64,000 nucleotides of DNA from Oscillibacter sp. PC13 (GTDB lineage Bacteria; Bacillota; Clostridia; Oscillospirales; Oscillospiraceae): positions 42,086 to 106,085 of the forward strand of contig NZ_FOXE01000010.1 in NCBI RefSeq assembly GCF_900115635.1, in the 5' to 3' direction. A program made the translations under genes and the position numbers. The notes under the pieces were generated by a model that was not told the origin of the DNA, did not search any database, and saw only the letters and a program-made list of their open reading frames with translations. This document shows positions 32,001-39,685 of the stretch, one piece after another; position 1 is the first letter of the stretch; each line of letters begins with the position of its first letter.

Positions 32001-33555
32001 GGGCAAAGAGCTGCTTGAAATAGTTGAACAGAGGCTGGTGATGCTCGCTGAGGACTGCCAGGGGGGTGTCCACTCCCATAGCACTGGTTGGCTCTGCCCC
32101 ATCCCTGGCCATGGGCAGAATGGAATCCTTGACCTCTTCATAGGTGTAGCCAAAGGCCTTATACAGCCGGTCCCGCAGCTCCTGGGAATGGTTTTCCACC
32201 CGTCTGTTGGGAATCGGCAGATCCTTCAGATATACCAAATGGGCATCCAGCCACTCTCCGTAGGGCTGCTGGGTGGCATAGTGGTTTTTGATGTCCTCGT
32301 CATTTATCAGCTTTCCTTGCTTCAAATCCGCCAGCAGCATCTTGCCCGGCTGCAGACGGGACTTCTTGACAATTTTCTCCGGCGGGATCTCCAGCACACC
32401 GACTTCAGAGGAGAGGATCAGAATATCGTCGGAGGTGAGATACCACCGGCATGGCCGCAGACCGTTTCGATCCAGCACGGCGCCCATGGTATCGCCGTCG
32501 GAAAAGACAATGGCGGCAGGGCCGTCCCAAGGCTCCATCATGGTAGCGTAGTAGTGGTAGAAATCCCGCTTTTCCCGGCTGATCTTCTTGTCGTTGGCCC
32601 AAGGCTCCGGAATGCACAGCATCACTGCCTGCGGCAGCTCAATGCCGTTCATCATTAAAAACTCCAGCGTGTTGTCCAGCATGGAAGAATCGGAACCGCT
32701 TTGATCCACCACCGGAAGAATTTTGTCCATATCTTCTTCCAGGACAGAGGACTGCATGGTTTCCTCACGGGCCATCATGCGGTCTACATTGCCGCGGATC
32801 GTGTTGATCTCGCCGTTGTGGAGAATATAGCGGTTGGGATGTGCCCGTTCCCAACTGGGGTTCGTGTTGGTGGAGAACCGGGAGTGAACCAGAGCGATGG
32901 CGCTCTCGCATTCCGGATCCTCAAGGTCGGCATAGAACTTCCGCAGCTGCCCTACCAGGAACATGCCCTTGTAGACAATGGTCCGGCTGGAGAAGGATGG
33001 AATGTAGGTGTTGACATTAGATTGCTCAAATTCCCGGCGGACGACATACAGTTTCCGGTCAAAGGGAAGTCCGGCCGCGCAGTCTGCGGGGCGCTTCACA
33101 AAGCATTGGCAAATGCAAGGCATGCAGCTTTTGGCCCGTTCCCCCAGCACCTCCGGATGCGTTGGGACATCCCGCCAGCCCAGAAATTCCATTCCCTCCT
33201 TGGCGACAATAATCTCCAGCATCTTTTTTGCCTGAGCCCGCTTCAGGGAATCGGCGGGAAAGAAAAACATGCCAACGCCGTAGTCCCGTGCGGCCCCCAG
33301 GGAAATTCCTTCTGCGGCTGCGGCCTTCACCATCAGCCGGTGGGGGATCTGGATCATCAGACCGACGCCGTCGCCTGTTTCCCCGGAGGCATCCTTGCCA
33401 GCTCGGTGCTCCAGTTTTTCTACAATCTTCAGCGCGTTATCCACGGTCTGATGGGTCTGCACGCCGTGCAGATCCACTACAGCCCCAATGCCGCAGGCAT
33501 CATGCTCAAAGCGGGGATCATATAAGTTGTTTTTCCTTTGATCAGGTTCCACCAT
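29023..33555 (-). CDS. gltB: Glutamate synthase large subunit
   Basis: This 1510-residue protein is the full length for bacterial GltB. The first 20 residues are a propeptide; D-A-C-G-I-G exposes Cys21 as the N-terminal glutaminase nucleophile after cleavage. The order is the glutaminase domain, a central domain, an FMN/2-oxoglutarate domain with G-M-S... and S-G-H-D-G-G-T-G-A-A, a 3Fe-4S cysteine cluster near residue 1115 (G-C-C-M-M-R-V-C-N-L-D-T-C-P), and the C-terminal beta-helix domain. It lies between the NitR-type regulator and gltD. Its leader is short and shows no terminator-like hairpin. Confidence 0.97.
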   Translation of the reverse strand: MVEPDQRKNNLYDPRFEHDACGIGAVVDLHGVQTHQTVDNALKIVEKLEHRAGKDASGETGDGVGLMIQIPHRLMVKAAAAEGISLGAARDYGVGMFFFPADSLKRAQAKKMLEIIVAKEGMEFLGWRDVPTHPEVLGERAKSCMPCICQCFVKRPADCAAGLPFDRKLYVVRREFEQSNVNTYIPSFSSRTIVYKGMFLVGQLRKFYADLEDPECESAIALVHSRFSTNTNPSWERAHPNRYILHNGEINTIRGNVDRMMAREETMQSSVLEEDMDKILPVVDQSGSDSSMLDNTLEFLMMNGIELPQAVMLCIPEPWANDKKISREKRDFYHYYATMMEPWDGPAAIVFSDGDTMGAVLDRNGLRPCRWYLTSDDILILSSEVGVLEIPPEKIVKKSRLQPGKMLLADLKQGKLINDEDIKNHYATQQPYGEWLDAHLVYLKDLPIPNRRVENHSQELRDRLYKAFGYTYEEVKDSILPMARDGAEPTSAMGVDTPLAVLSEHHQPLFNYFKQLFAQVTNPPIDAIREEIVTDTTVYVGSGGNLLQEKAENCTVLQIHNPILTSVDLMKIRYMKQPGFQVETISLLYYKSTPLEHALDRLFVNVDRAYKNGANILILSDRGVDENHVAIPSLLAVSALEQYLVRTKKRTAVSMILESAEPRDVHHFATLLGYGAQAINPYLAQECVEELVSIGLLDKDPTAAVNDYNNAILHGIVKIASKMGISTIQSYQSAQIFECVGINKKIVDKYFTNTVSRVEGIGLEEIGEGVEWNHNQAFDPLGLGYDTTLDSTGMYKLRSGPDKEDHMYNPRTILLLQKAAQKGDYGAFKEYSSLVDFADKPHTLRGLLGFQFAEDGGIPIEQVESVESIVKRFKTGAMSYGSISQEAHECMAIAMNRLGGKSNSGEGGENPERLHDERCSAIKQVASGRFGVTSEYLNSAQEIQIKMAQGAKPGEGGHLPGKKVYPWIAKTRCSTPGVALISPPPHHDIYSIEDLAQLIYDLKNANRHARISVKLVSEAGVGTIAAGVAKAGAQVVLISGHDGGTGAAPKNSIQGAGLPWELGVAEAHQTLIQNGLRSQVVIEADGKLMTGRDVAIACMLGAEEFGFATAPLVAMGCCMMRVCNLDTCPAGIATQNPQLRKRFSGKPEYVMNFMNFVAQELRELMAKLGIRTVEELVGRSDLLRVREKLVTRRAETLDLSGLLQNPYGTHVPHFDPKTVYDFQLERTVDVSVLLEKLGRSLKTKKTGRLDLKVSSTDRSFGTLFGSEITRTNGNSLPDDSYVITCHGGGGQSFGAFIPKGLTLKLEGDCNDGFGKGLSGGKLVLYPPQGSTFKPGENIIVGNVALYGATSGRAFINGMAGERFCVRNSGAVAVVEGVGDHGCEYMTGGRCVILGPTGKNFAAGMSGGIAYVLDEKHDLYMRLNKEQVLTDTLTENHDIEELRALIEEHVAATDSPRGKKILAAFKSYIPCFKKVMPRDYDQMLRSIAQNEEKGMSREQAEIEAFYANTKS

Positions 33556-33666
33556 GGGAGGACCTCCAATCTATGTAATATAAGGTTTGTTTGACATATG
33601 AGAACTGAAAAGCCGAACTTCAGAGCGGTTATACCTCACCTTCCGGGGCAGCGCAGCATCTGAAAA

Positions 33667-34206
33667 TTAAAAGGTATAGGAGTCGATGATGACCTGGGCA
33701 GTTTCCGCCAGCTTTGCACCAGTATCCATACTGCGCTTTTGCAGAAAGCGGTGGGCTTCTGCCTCTGTCATGCGATTCACATCCATCAGCAGCTCCTTGG
33801 CTTTTAAAATCAACTGCTGCTCTTCTTCCTTCCGGTGTGAGGGTGGATGGCGCAAGTTTTTGGCTTCAAACTGCTGCAGAAGATCCAGCGAGGCAAAAAA
33901 TTCAGAGCGGAGAACGGGAGTTGGCAACTTAAAAAGGTTTTCTCCCTCACAAAAATCCAGGTTGACGGCAGAGGAAATCACCAAAACAGCAGCCGTTTCC
34001 CGGAGACTGTCCGCCAAATCGCTGGCGGTCATATCCCGCAGCTTGAACCCGCAGATGATAACAGCGCTGCCCAATTTGCGGGCAGTCCGGATTACGTCGG
34101 AACCGGAAAAATAACAGCCGGCAGGACTGAGACCTGCCGAGTCCAGCAGACGTGCAATGCGCCGCTGAGCCTCTTCATGGGAAAATGCCACCAGAATCCG
34201 ATTCAT
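33667..34206 (-). CDS. ANTAR-domain response regulator (NitR-type antiterminator)
   Basis: This 179-residue protein has a receiver-like N-terminal domain (residues 1-120) followed by an ANTAR RNA-binding domain: I-L-K-A-K-E-L-L-M-D-V-N-R-M-T-E-A-E-A-H, then L-Q-K-R-S-M-D-T-G and A-E-T-A-Q-V-I-I. At the usual phospho-Asp position the sequence is V-I-I-C-G-F, so the receiver looks degenerate. Clostridial NitR proteins of this build lie beside glnA and are thought to act by transcription antitermination on nitrogen genes. AAAGGAGGG precedes the ATG. Position between glnA and gltB strongly supports the same role here. Confidence 0.88.
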   Translation of the reverse strand: MNRILVAFSHEEAQRRIARLLDSAGLSPAGCYFSGSDVIRTARKLGSAVIICGFKLRDMTASDLADSLRETAAVLVISSAVNLDFCEGENLFKLPTPVLRSEFFASLDLLQQFEAKNLRHPPSHRKEEEQQLILKAKELLMDVNRMTEAEAHRFLQKRSMDTGAKLAETAQVIIDSYTF

Positions 34207-34270
34207 GCTGCCGCTTCCCTCCTTTACCGGTACTTGGTTCTGTGGAGCTGTGCTTTATCCATGCAGGCAA

Positions 34271-34353
34271 GCCTGCTGCAGACGCCTTTCCGCGTCACAT
34301 CATAATCGGCTGTGCCAAGCGGGCTGCCTGCGATGCCGTACGCTGCAGCAGGC
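34271..34353 (-). repeat. Inverted repeat spanning the glnA-nitR junction
   Basis: GCCTGCTGCAG at 34271-34281 and its complement CTGCAGCAGGC at 34343-34353 can form an 11-bp long-range stem in the glnA-nitR transcript. The left copy can alternatively form a local GCAGGC-AA-GCCTGC hairpin (34264-34277). The two pairings are mutually exclusive. No T tract follows, so any switch would not be a simple terminator. Confidence 0.5.
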
Positions 34354-34356
34354 GTC

Positions 34357-35688
34357 TCAATAGATGACCAGATACTTCTCCAGCTCCCACTGGGAAACCT
34401 GTGTCCGATATTCCTCCCATTCCCGCAGCTTGCCGGTAACGTACTGCCCCGTCACATGCGCACCCAGGGCGGCTGTAACGACCTGGTCGTTTTCCATGGC
34501 GCTGATAGCGGCCTCCAGTGTCCCGGGCAGGCTGGCAATATGGTGGGCTGCCAGTGCGGCCTCATCCATGGCGTAGATATTCTCTGTAATTTCAGGCGGC
34601 GGGGTTAACTGCTTTTCAATGCCGTCCAGGCCGGCAGCCAGACACACCGCAAATGTCAGATAGGGGTTGCAGGAGGGATCTGGACTCCGCAGTTCCAAAC
34701 GGGTACTCTGTCCCCGCGGAGCCGGGATACGGATCAAAGCGGAGCGGTTGGAGGAGGACCAGGCCAGATAACAGGGAGCCTCATAGCCCGGAACAAGCCG
34801 TTTATAGGAGTTTACCAACGGATTGGTGATGGCACAGAAGCCCTGGGCGTGGCGCAGAAGACCGGCAATAAACTGATAAGCCAAGGAAGAGAGCTTTCTG
34901 GGATCCGACTCATCATAGAAGACGTTTTTTCCGTCCTTGAACAAGGACATATTCACATGCATGCCGCTGCCGGCAGTGCCATAGACCGGTTTTGGCATAA
35001 AGGTCGCATGGAGACCGTTTTTCTGAGCCAGTGTTTTTACGGCCAGCTTAAAAGTCATGATGTTGTCGGCGGCAGTCAATGCCTCGGCATATTTGAAGTC
35101 GATTTCATGCTGGCCTGCGGCCACCTCGTGATGGCTGGCTTCGATTTCGAAGCCCATCTGCTCCAGACTCAGGCAGACTTCCCGACGGGTGCTCTCTCCG
35201 TGATCCAAAGGGCCAAGGTCAAAATAGCTGGCTTCGTCGCCGGTTCGTGTGGTGGGGCGGCCGTCCTCATCCGTCTGAAACAGGAAAAACTCCAACTCAG
35301 GGCCGGCGTTGAAGGAGAAGCCCATGTCTTTTGCCCGCTGGAGTGTGCGCTTTAAAACGTTTCGCGGATCTCCCACGAAGGGGGTGCCGTCGGGATTATG
35401 TACGTCGCAAATCAGCCGGGCCACTTTACCGTACTGGGGCCGCCACGGAAGAATGGTGAAGGTGTCCAAATCCGGATAGAGATACTGGTCTGACTCTTCA
35501 ATCCGGACAAAGCCTTCAATGGAACTGCCATCCATCATAATCTGGTTGTTCAAAGCTTTCTCAATCTGAGAAGCGGTAATGGCCACATTTTTCAATTGTC
35601 CGAAGATATCCGTGAACTGCATGCGGATGAATTGGATGTCCTCCTCCTGTACCATCCGGATAATATCCTCCCGAGTATACTTGCTCAT
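34357..35688 (-). CDS. glnA: Glutamine synthetase, type I
   Basis: This 443-residue protein is the short GSI-alpha type of Firmicutes. It has the N-terminal beta-grasp domain, then [39 protein letters not shown] and [15 protein letters not shown]. It makes glutamine from glutamate, ammonia and ATP. The adenylylation-loop Tyr context of enteric GlnA is absent. AAAGGAG 11 bases before the ATG supports 35688. It is first in the cluster, with its own consensus promoter and a leader hairpin that transcription must pass. Confidence 0.96.
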   Translation of the reverse strand: MSKYTREDIIRMVQEEDIQFIRMQFTDIFGQLKNVAITASQIEKALNNQIMMDGSSIEGFVRIEESDQYLYPDLDTFTILPWRPQYGKVARLICDVHNPDGTPFVGDPRNVLKRTLQRAKDMGFSFNAGPELEFFLFQTDEDGRPTTRTGDEASYFDLGPLDHGESTRREVCLSLEQMGFEIEASHHEVAAGQHEIDFKYAEALTAADNIMTFKLAVKTLAQKNGLHATFMPKPVYGTAGSGMHVNMSLFKDGKNVFYDESDPRKLSSLAYQFIAGLLRHAQGFCAITNPLVNSYKRLVPGYEAPCYLAWSSSNRSALIRIPAPRGQSTRLELRSPDPSCNPYLTFAVCLAAGLDGIEKQLTPPPEITENIYAMDEAALAAHHIASLPGTLEAAISAMENDQVVTAALGAHVTGQYVTGKLREWEEYRTQVSQWELEKYLVIY

Positions 35689-35760
35689 AAATGCACAAAC
35701 TCCTTTCAAATGGGAAATTTTGCAGTTTTATACTTTAAAGTAATAGAAAAACTCTTTACG

Positions 35761-35808
35761 AAAAAAGAGCGCAGGGCGACAAGGAGAGGGCGCCCTTGCT
35801 CTCTCTAT
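35761..35808 (-). terminator. Leader attenuator hairpin of glnA
   Basis: On the minus strand AGAGAGAGC(A)AGGGCG pairs imperfectly with CGCCCTGCGCTCT, followed by TTTTTTCG. It begins about 10 bases after the predicted transcript start and ends about 75 bases before the glnA ATG. An alternative stem CAAGG/CCTTG inside the same segment would disrupt it, as expected for a terminator/antiterminator switch. The 5' arm contains GCAAGGGCGCC (35789-35799), also present in the amt leader hairpin. Confidence 0.75.
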
Positions 35809-35814
35809 TTTGAA

Positions 35815-35844
35815 ATTATACGTGCGAAAAGCCCGCTATGTCAA
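35815..35844 (-). promoter_or_regulatory. Consensus sigma-A promoter of glnA
   Basis: Minus strand TTGACA (35839-35844), 18-base spacer, TATAAT (35815-35820): both hexamers perfect. A promoter this strong followed at once by a terminator-like hairpin argues that glnA is controlled after initiation. Confidence 0.9.
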
Positions 35845-35873
35845 CGGCTTGGCATCAACAAAGCGGGCTTTTT
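35827..35873. terminator. Hairpin overlapping the glnA promoter (likely spoVAD terminator)
   Basis: AAAAGCCCGCT and AGCGGGCTTTT flank an irregular 24-base loop. On the minus strand it lies about 110 bases after spoVAD and ends in TTTTCG; on + it ends in TTTTTT, but no gene is upstream there. It includes the glnA -35 box, so spoVAD termination and glnA initiation share DNA. Confidence 0.6.
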
Positions 35874-35981
35874 TAAAAATTTTATAAGTTATTCTAAAAT
35901 AAGTGGTTTCTAAAAAAATGCCTTTGTGCAATTTCTGTGTGGCACACACTTGTTCTCTTGACAGAAACACAATGGTGCCGC

Positions 35982-36995
35982 TTACGTCTCTGCGGACAGG
36001 CAGACCGCATGGCAGATGCCAGGGATGGATTCCCCCTGAAAGGAGCTGGTTGGAGAGAGCAGCGCACCAGTGGGAGCGAAGAGAATCTTCTTCCAGCGGC
36101 CTTTTTTCAGCTCTGTCAGCAGATATCCGTTCAGTACGGAGGCTGAGCAGCCGCAGCCGCTGGCTCCGGCGTGCATGTCCTGATCCTCCCGGTTGTATAA
36201 AAGCAGGCCGCAATCCTGAAAGTTTGGTAATTCTACGCCGTCTTTGGAAAAAAAATCCCGGACAATCGCATGCCCCAACTCTCCTAAGTCACCGGTGATC
36301 ACCAAGTCGTAATCTGCTGGCTTTGTCCCGGTGTCCTGAAAAAAGGCAGACAGGGTATCGTAAGCAGCCGGGGCCATGGCGGCCCCCATGTTGTTGGCAT
36401 CGGTAATCCCCTTATCCACGATTTTACCGCAGGTAACATGCGTAACATATGGACCGGAACCATCCGCTTCCAAAATAGTGCATCCGGCTGCGGTGGCGGT
36501 CCACTGGGCGGTTGGCGTTCGCTGATTACCATAGGGGACGGGCATTCGATACTGCCGTTCAGCGGTACAGAAATGGGAAGAGGTCATGGCTGCGACTTTA
36601 TCGGCAAATCCGCCGTCAATCAGCAGGGCTGCCAGGGACAGTGACTCCCCCATGGTAGAGCAGGCGCCATACAGGCCATAAAAGGGAACTTTGAAATCCC
36701 GCAGGCCGAAAGAGGATCCGATACACTGGTTCAAAAGATCTCCCGCCAGAATATAATCCAGATCGGCAGCAGTCAGACCGGCTTTTTCGAGGGCACAGTT
36801 CAGCACGCTTTTCTGCATGGCGGATTCCGCTTTTTCCCAGGTTTTTTCTCCAAAGAAGGAGTCGTTGTTCAGCGTGTCGAAATAGGAGGCTAAGGGTCCC
36901 CGCGACTCAAATTTCCCCCCAATATTGGCAAATGAGAGAATGGAAGGAGGATGGGCAAATGCGACGGTTTGACGGCCCAGATGTTTTTGCTTCAT
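35982..36995 (-). CDS. spoVAD: Stage V sporulation protein AD
   Basis: This 337-residue thiolase-fold protein has the SpoVAD hallmarks: Y-G-A-C-S-T-M-G-E-S-L with the Cys at the thiolase position, D-L-L-N-Q-C-I-G-S-S-F, and G-A-S-G-C-G-C-S-A near the C-terminus. SpoVAD binds dipicolinic acid and is part of the SpoVA channel that loads the spore core. AGAGGTGG supports the ATG at 36995 rather than 37028. A CATCCTA forespore -10-like element lies upstream on the minus strand with a poor -35. Unlike the usual operon, spoVAC and spoVAE are not adjacent. Confidence 0.94.
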   Translation of the reverse strand: MKQKHLGRQTVAFAHPPSILSFANIGGKFESRGPLASYFDTLNNDSFFGEKTWEKAESAMQKSVLNCALEKAGLTAADLDYILAGDLLNQCIGSSFGLRDFKVPFYGLYGACSTMGESLSLAALLIDGGFADKVAAMTSSHFCTAERQYRMPVPYGNQRTPTAQWTATAAGCTILEADGSGPYVTHVTCGKIVDKGITDANNMGAAMAPAAYDTLSAFFQDTGTKPADYDLVITGDLGELGHAIVRDFFSKDGVELPNFQDCGLLLYNREDQDMHAGASGCGCSASVLNGYLLTELKKGRWKKILFAPTGALLSPTSSFQGESIPGICHAVCLSAET

Positions 36996-37116
36996 AAAGC
37001 GGCCACCTCTTTTAATGAATGTTTCCATAGGATGTCCAAAATTGAAAAAAATATAAGCAGAAGGGAGCGCTTGGCGGAAAAAGCGCGGTTAGATGCCGCT
37101 AATGTTCTAAAAATGC

Positions 37117-37145
37117 TGTACAGAAGAATTTTCACATGCTATAAT
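37117..37145 (+). promoter_or_regulatory. Sigma-A promoter of the zinc-ribbon protein gene
   Basis: TGTACA (37117-37122), 17-base spacer, perfect TATAAT (37140-37145) with an extended -10 TG. Confidence 0.75.
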
Positions 37146-37188
37146 CTGTACCTAAATGGAAAATTTAAATATACATGGGGTGTAAGAA

Positions 37189-37803
37189 ATGAATGAGGAA
37201 ATGCGGACGTTTGGATATCTCTGTCCTGCCTGCGGCAAGCCGGTGATGGGCGCCCGCTCGGTATTTGCACTGGAGGCCTCCGACGCGGAGATCGCGTGCA
37301 GCTGTGGAAAATCAGTTCTCCGGACGGACTTTGATGGGGAGAAATATAAAATTTATGTTCCGTGCGGTATCTGCGGAGAAACGCATGTAGCCTCCTGCAC
37401 TGTGGAACGGGTCACCCGGGGGGCGACTGCTTTGGGATGCGCAAAAACAAAGCAGTTTTGCTGCTTTATCGGACCAGAGGGAACCGTAGAAAAAAATCTG
37501 CGGGAGTTGGAGATTCTGGCAGAGAAAGAAAAACGCCAGGAGGGGGCTCCCGCCCCGGAAACATTTCTGGACAATGTGATTATGTATGAGGTGCTCTCGG
37601 AACTAAAGGAGATTGCCGCCAGAAAGGACGGAATTACCTGCGCCTGTGGCAGTTGCCAATATGGCATGGAAATCCGCCGCAGTGCAGTGGACTTGGTGTG
37701 CCGCACCTGCGGGGCCAAGCTGCGGATCCCTGCCGCTACCGATCGGGATTTGGATGATCTCTGCTGCCATCTGAAGCTGGTAATTCCGGGAGAAAAAACG
37801 TGA
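37189..37803 (+). CDS. Hypothetical multi-CxxC zinc-ribbon protein
   Basis: This 204-residue soluble protein is of unknown function. Five or more cysteine pairs are visible: C-P-A-C (residue ~12), C-S-C (~35), C-G-I-C (~60), then near the C-terminus C-A-C-G-S-C and C-R-T-C. They suggest two or three zinc ribbons flanking a helical middle section (E-K-N-L-R-E-L-E-I-L-A-E-K-E-K). No enzyme motif is recognised. A role in nucleic-acid binding or protein assembly would be a guess. It has its own promoter; the CDF gene follows 141 bases later. Confidence 0.6.
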   Translation: MNEEMRTFGYLCPACGKPVMGARSVFALEASDAEIACSCGKSVLRTDFDGEKYKIYVPCGICGETHVASCTVERVTRGATALGCAKTKQFCCFIGPEGTVEKNLRELEILAEKEKRQEGAPAPETFLDNVIMYEVLSELKEIAARKDGITCACGSCQYGMEIRRSAVDLVCRTCGAKLRIPAATDRDLDDLCCHLKLVIPGEKT

Positions 37804-37944
37804 GGTTCCGGAGGATGGCCTTCCCGGTGAGAGCTGTGCAGCCGTGGTATACAGCGGAAGACTGCCAGATGGATGAGGAGCATTCAGGTCGGCCAGTCTA
37901 AGGGGAGAACACCCACAAAAACAGCGAAAGGATTGGAACATGAT

Positions 37945-39108
37945 ATGATTTCACTTCTGGCACGGCTGCTGCTGAAGTCAGAGGGGCGCAGCGAAGCAGA
38001 GCTTCGCAAAGCCTATGGCATCCTCTGCGGGGCTGTGGGAATTTTTTTCAATATTCTGCTGTTTGCAGGCAAGTTTGTGGCCGGAAAGTTATCCGGCTCC
38101 ATTGCTGTTACGGCGGATGCCTTTAACAACCTATCGGACGCAGGATCCTCGGTAGTGACATTGCTGGGTTTTCAGCTGGCAGGACAGAAGGCTGATTCGG
38201 ATCATCCCTTTGGCCACGGACGGGTGGAATACTTGTCCGGACTGGGAGTATCCATGCTGATTCTTTTAATGGGATTTGAATTGGCAAAGTCCTCTGTGGA
38301 AAAGATTTTACATCCGGAGACGGTGGATTCCAACCCCTTGGTATTGCTCATCCTGTGCATTTCCATTGCGGTGAAGCTGTATATGTTTTTGTATAACCGG
38401 AGGATCGGGAGAAAGTTGAATTCCACCGCAATGGAGGCAACCGCCATGGATAGCCTCAGTGACAGTGTGGCCACGGCAGCGGTGCTGCTGGCGACTGTGG
38501 TTGGGCAGATCACCGGATGGAAAATCGACGGTTGGTGTGGCATTTTGGTAGCTTGCTTCATCCTCTGGTCTGGCTTCAACGCGGCAAAGGAAACACTGGA
38601 TCCCCTGCTGGGCACACCGCCTACCCATGAATTTGTGGACCAAATCCGCCGGCTGGTGCTGGCGCATCCCACCATTATCGGCATCCATGATCTCATTGTC
38701 CATGACTACGGACCCGGCCGGGTAATGATTTCTCTTCATGCGGAGGTCTCTGCCTCAGAAAACGTACTGGAACTCCACGATGAAATTGACAATGTGGAGA
38801 GAGAACTGAAGGAGAGGCTGGGGTGTGAGGCTGTCATTCATATGGATCCCATTGTGACAGATGACGGGATTACCGAAGAAACACGCCAGAGGGTGCAGGC
38901 GCTGGTGCATTGCATTGATGATGCCGTCAATATCCACGATTTCCGAATGGTTGCCGGCCCAACCCACACGAATGTGATTTTTGACGCAGTGGTGCCCTTT
39001 CACTTCCGGCTAACAGACGAGGAAGTGGAGAAGAAAATCAAGGCCGCTGTGCGGGCGCTGGACGGAAACTATTATGCGGTGGTTCACGTAGAACGTTCCT
39101 ATACTTAA
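37945..39108 (+). CDS. Cation diffusion facilitator transporter
   Basis: This 387-residue CDF-family divalent-cation/H+ antiporter has six membrane segments. The metal site is T-A-D-A-F-N-N-L-S-D (residues about 50-60), with D-H-P-F-G-H-G-R-V-E near 82 and H-x3-D type residues in the fifth segment (A-T-A-M-D-S-L-S-D). The C-terminal cytoplasmic domain is long (about 180 residues) and ends in a second ferredoxin-like repeat. Likely Zn2+, Mn2+ or Fe2+ efflux; metal choice cannot be read. The start is uncertain: AAAGGA is 12 bases before this ATG. Confidence 0.88.
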   Translation: MISLLARLLLKSEGRSEAELRKAYGILCGAVGIFFNILLFAGKFVAGKLSGSIAVTADAFNNLSDAGSSVVTLLGFQLAGQKADSDHPFGHGRVEYLSGLGVSMLILLMGFELAKSSVEKILHPETVDSNPLVLLILCISIAVKLYMFLYNRRIGRKLNSTAMEATAMDSLSDSVATAAVLLATVVGQITGWKIDGWCGILVACFILWSGFNAAKETLDPLLGTPPTHEFVDQIRRLVLAHPTIIGIHDLIVHDYGPGRVMISLHAEVSASENVLELHDEIDNVERELKERLGCEAVIHMDPIVTDDGITEETRQRVQALVHCIDDAVNIHDFRMVAGPTHTNVIFDAVVPFHFRLTDEEVEKKIKAAVRALDGNYYAVVHVERSYT

Positions 39109-39132
39109 CATAATACAGTTGCATCATGGCCA

Positions 39133-39162
39133 AATGCCGCCCAGCTTGGGCGGCATTTTTTA
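39133..39162 (+). terminator. Terminator after the CDF gene
   Basis: AATGCCGCCC-AGCTT-GGGCGGCATT followed by T tract. Confidence 0.93.
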
Positions 39163-39214
39163 TCAAGTCAGCATGGAAAAAAACAAGTGGCATTAGCCGC
39201 CCTGTGCTTGATAT

Positions 39215-39249
39215 AAAAAAGAGCGCCGCCCATACAGGACGGCACTCTT
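39215..39249 (-). terminator. Terminator after rpsI
   Basis: Minus strand AAGAGTGCCGTCC and GGCGGCGCTCTT (with G-U pairs) followed by TTTTTTA, 18 bases after the rpsI stop codon. Confidence 0.88.
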
Positions 39250-39266
39250 GAGAAGCTGAAAACAAA

Positions 39267-39671
39267 TCAGCGCTTGGAGAACTGGGGAGCACGACGGGCG
39301 GCCTTGAGGCCGTACTTCTTACGCTCCTTCATGCGAGGATCGCGGGTCAGGAAACCGGCCTTCTTCAGGATGGGACGGTTGTCCTCGCTTGCCAGCAGCA
39401 GGGCGCGGGCAATGCCATGACGCAAAGCGCCGGCCTGACCGGACACGCCGCCGCCGGCAACTGTCGCAACAATATCCATCTTGCCGGTATTGCCAGTGGC
39501 ATCCAGAGGCTGGCGAACGACCATCTTCAGGGTATCCAGGCCGAAATACTCATCGATGTCACGGCCGTTGATGGTGATGGAGCCGGTGCCGTTGGGGAAC
39601 AGATGGACGCGGGCCACGGAAGACTTCCGGCGGCCGGTACCATACAGATAGGGCTTCTTAGACTGATACAT
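39267..39671 (-). CDS. rpsI: 30S ribosomal protein S9
   Basis: This 134-residue protein has the S9 signature [12 protein letters not shown] and the C-terminal R-R-A-P-Q-F-S-K-R tail that reaches the P-site tRNA. It follows rplM by 14 bases, the universal L13-S9 operon. AAGGAGGAG precedes the ATG. Confidence 0.98.
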   Translation of the reverse strand: MYQSKKPYLYGTGRRKSSVARVHLFPNGTGSITINGRDIDEYFGLDTLKMVVRQPLDATGNTGKMDIVATVAGGGVSGQAGALRHGIARALLLASEDNRPILKKAGFLTRDPRMKERKKYGLKAARRAPQFSKR

Positions 39672-39685
39672 GCTCTTGCTCCTCC

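Noticed and set aside
29023..33555. Long plus-strand frames opposite gltB (up to 542 codons)
   Set aside because: They mirror the codon structure of the opposite strand; gltB is a full-length, unmistakable gene.
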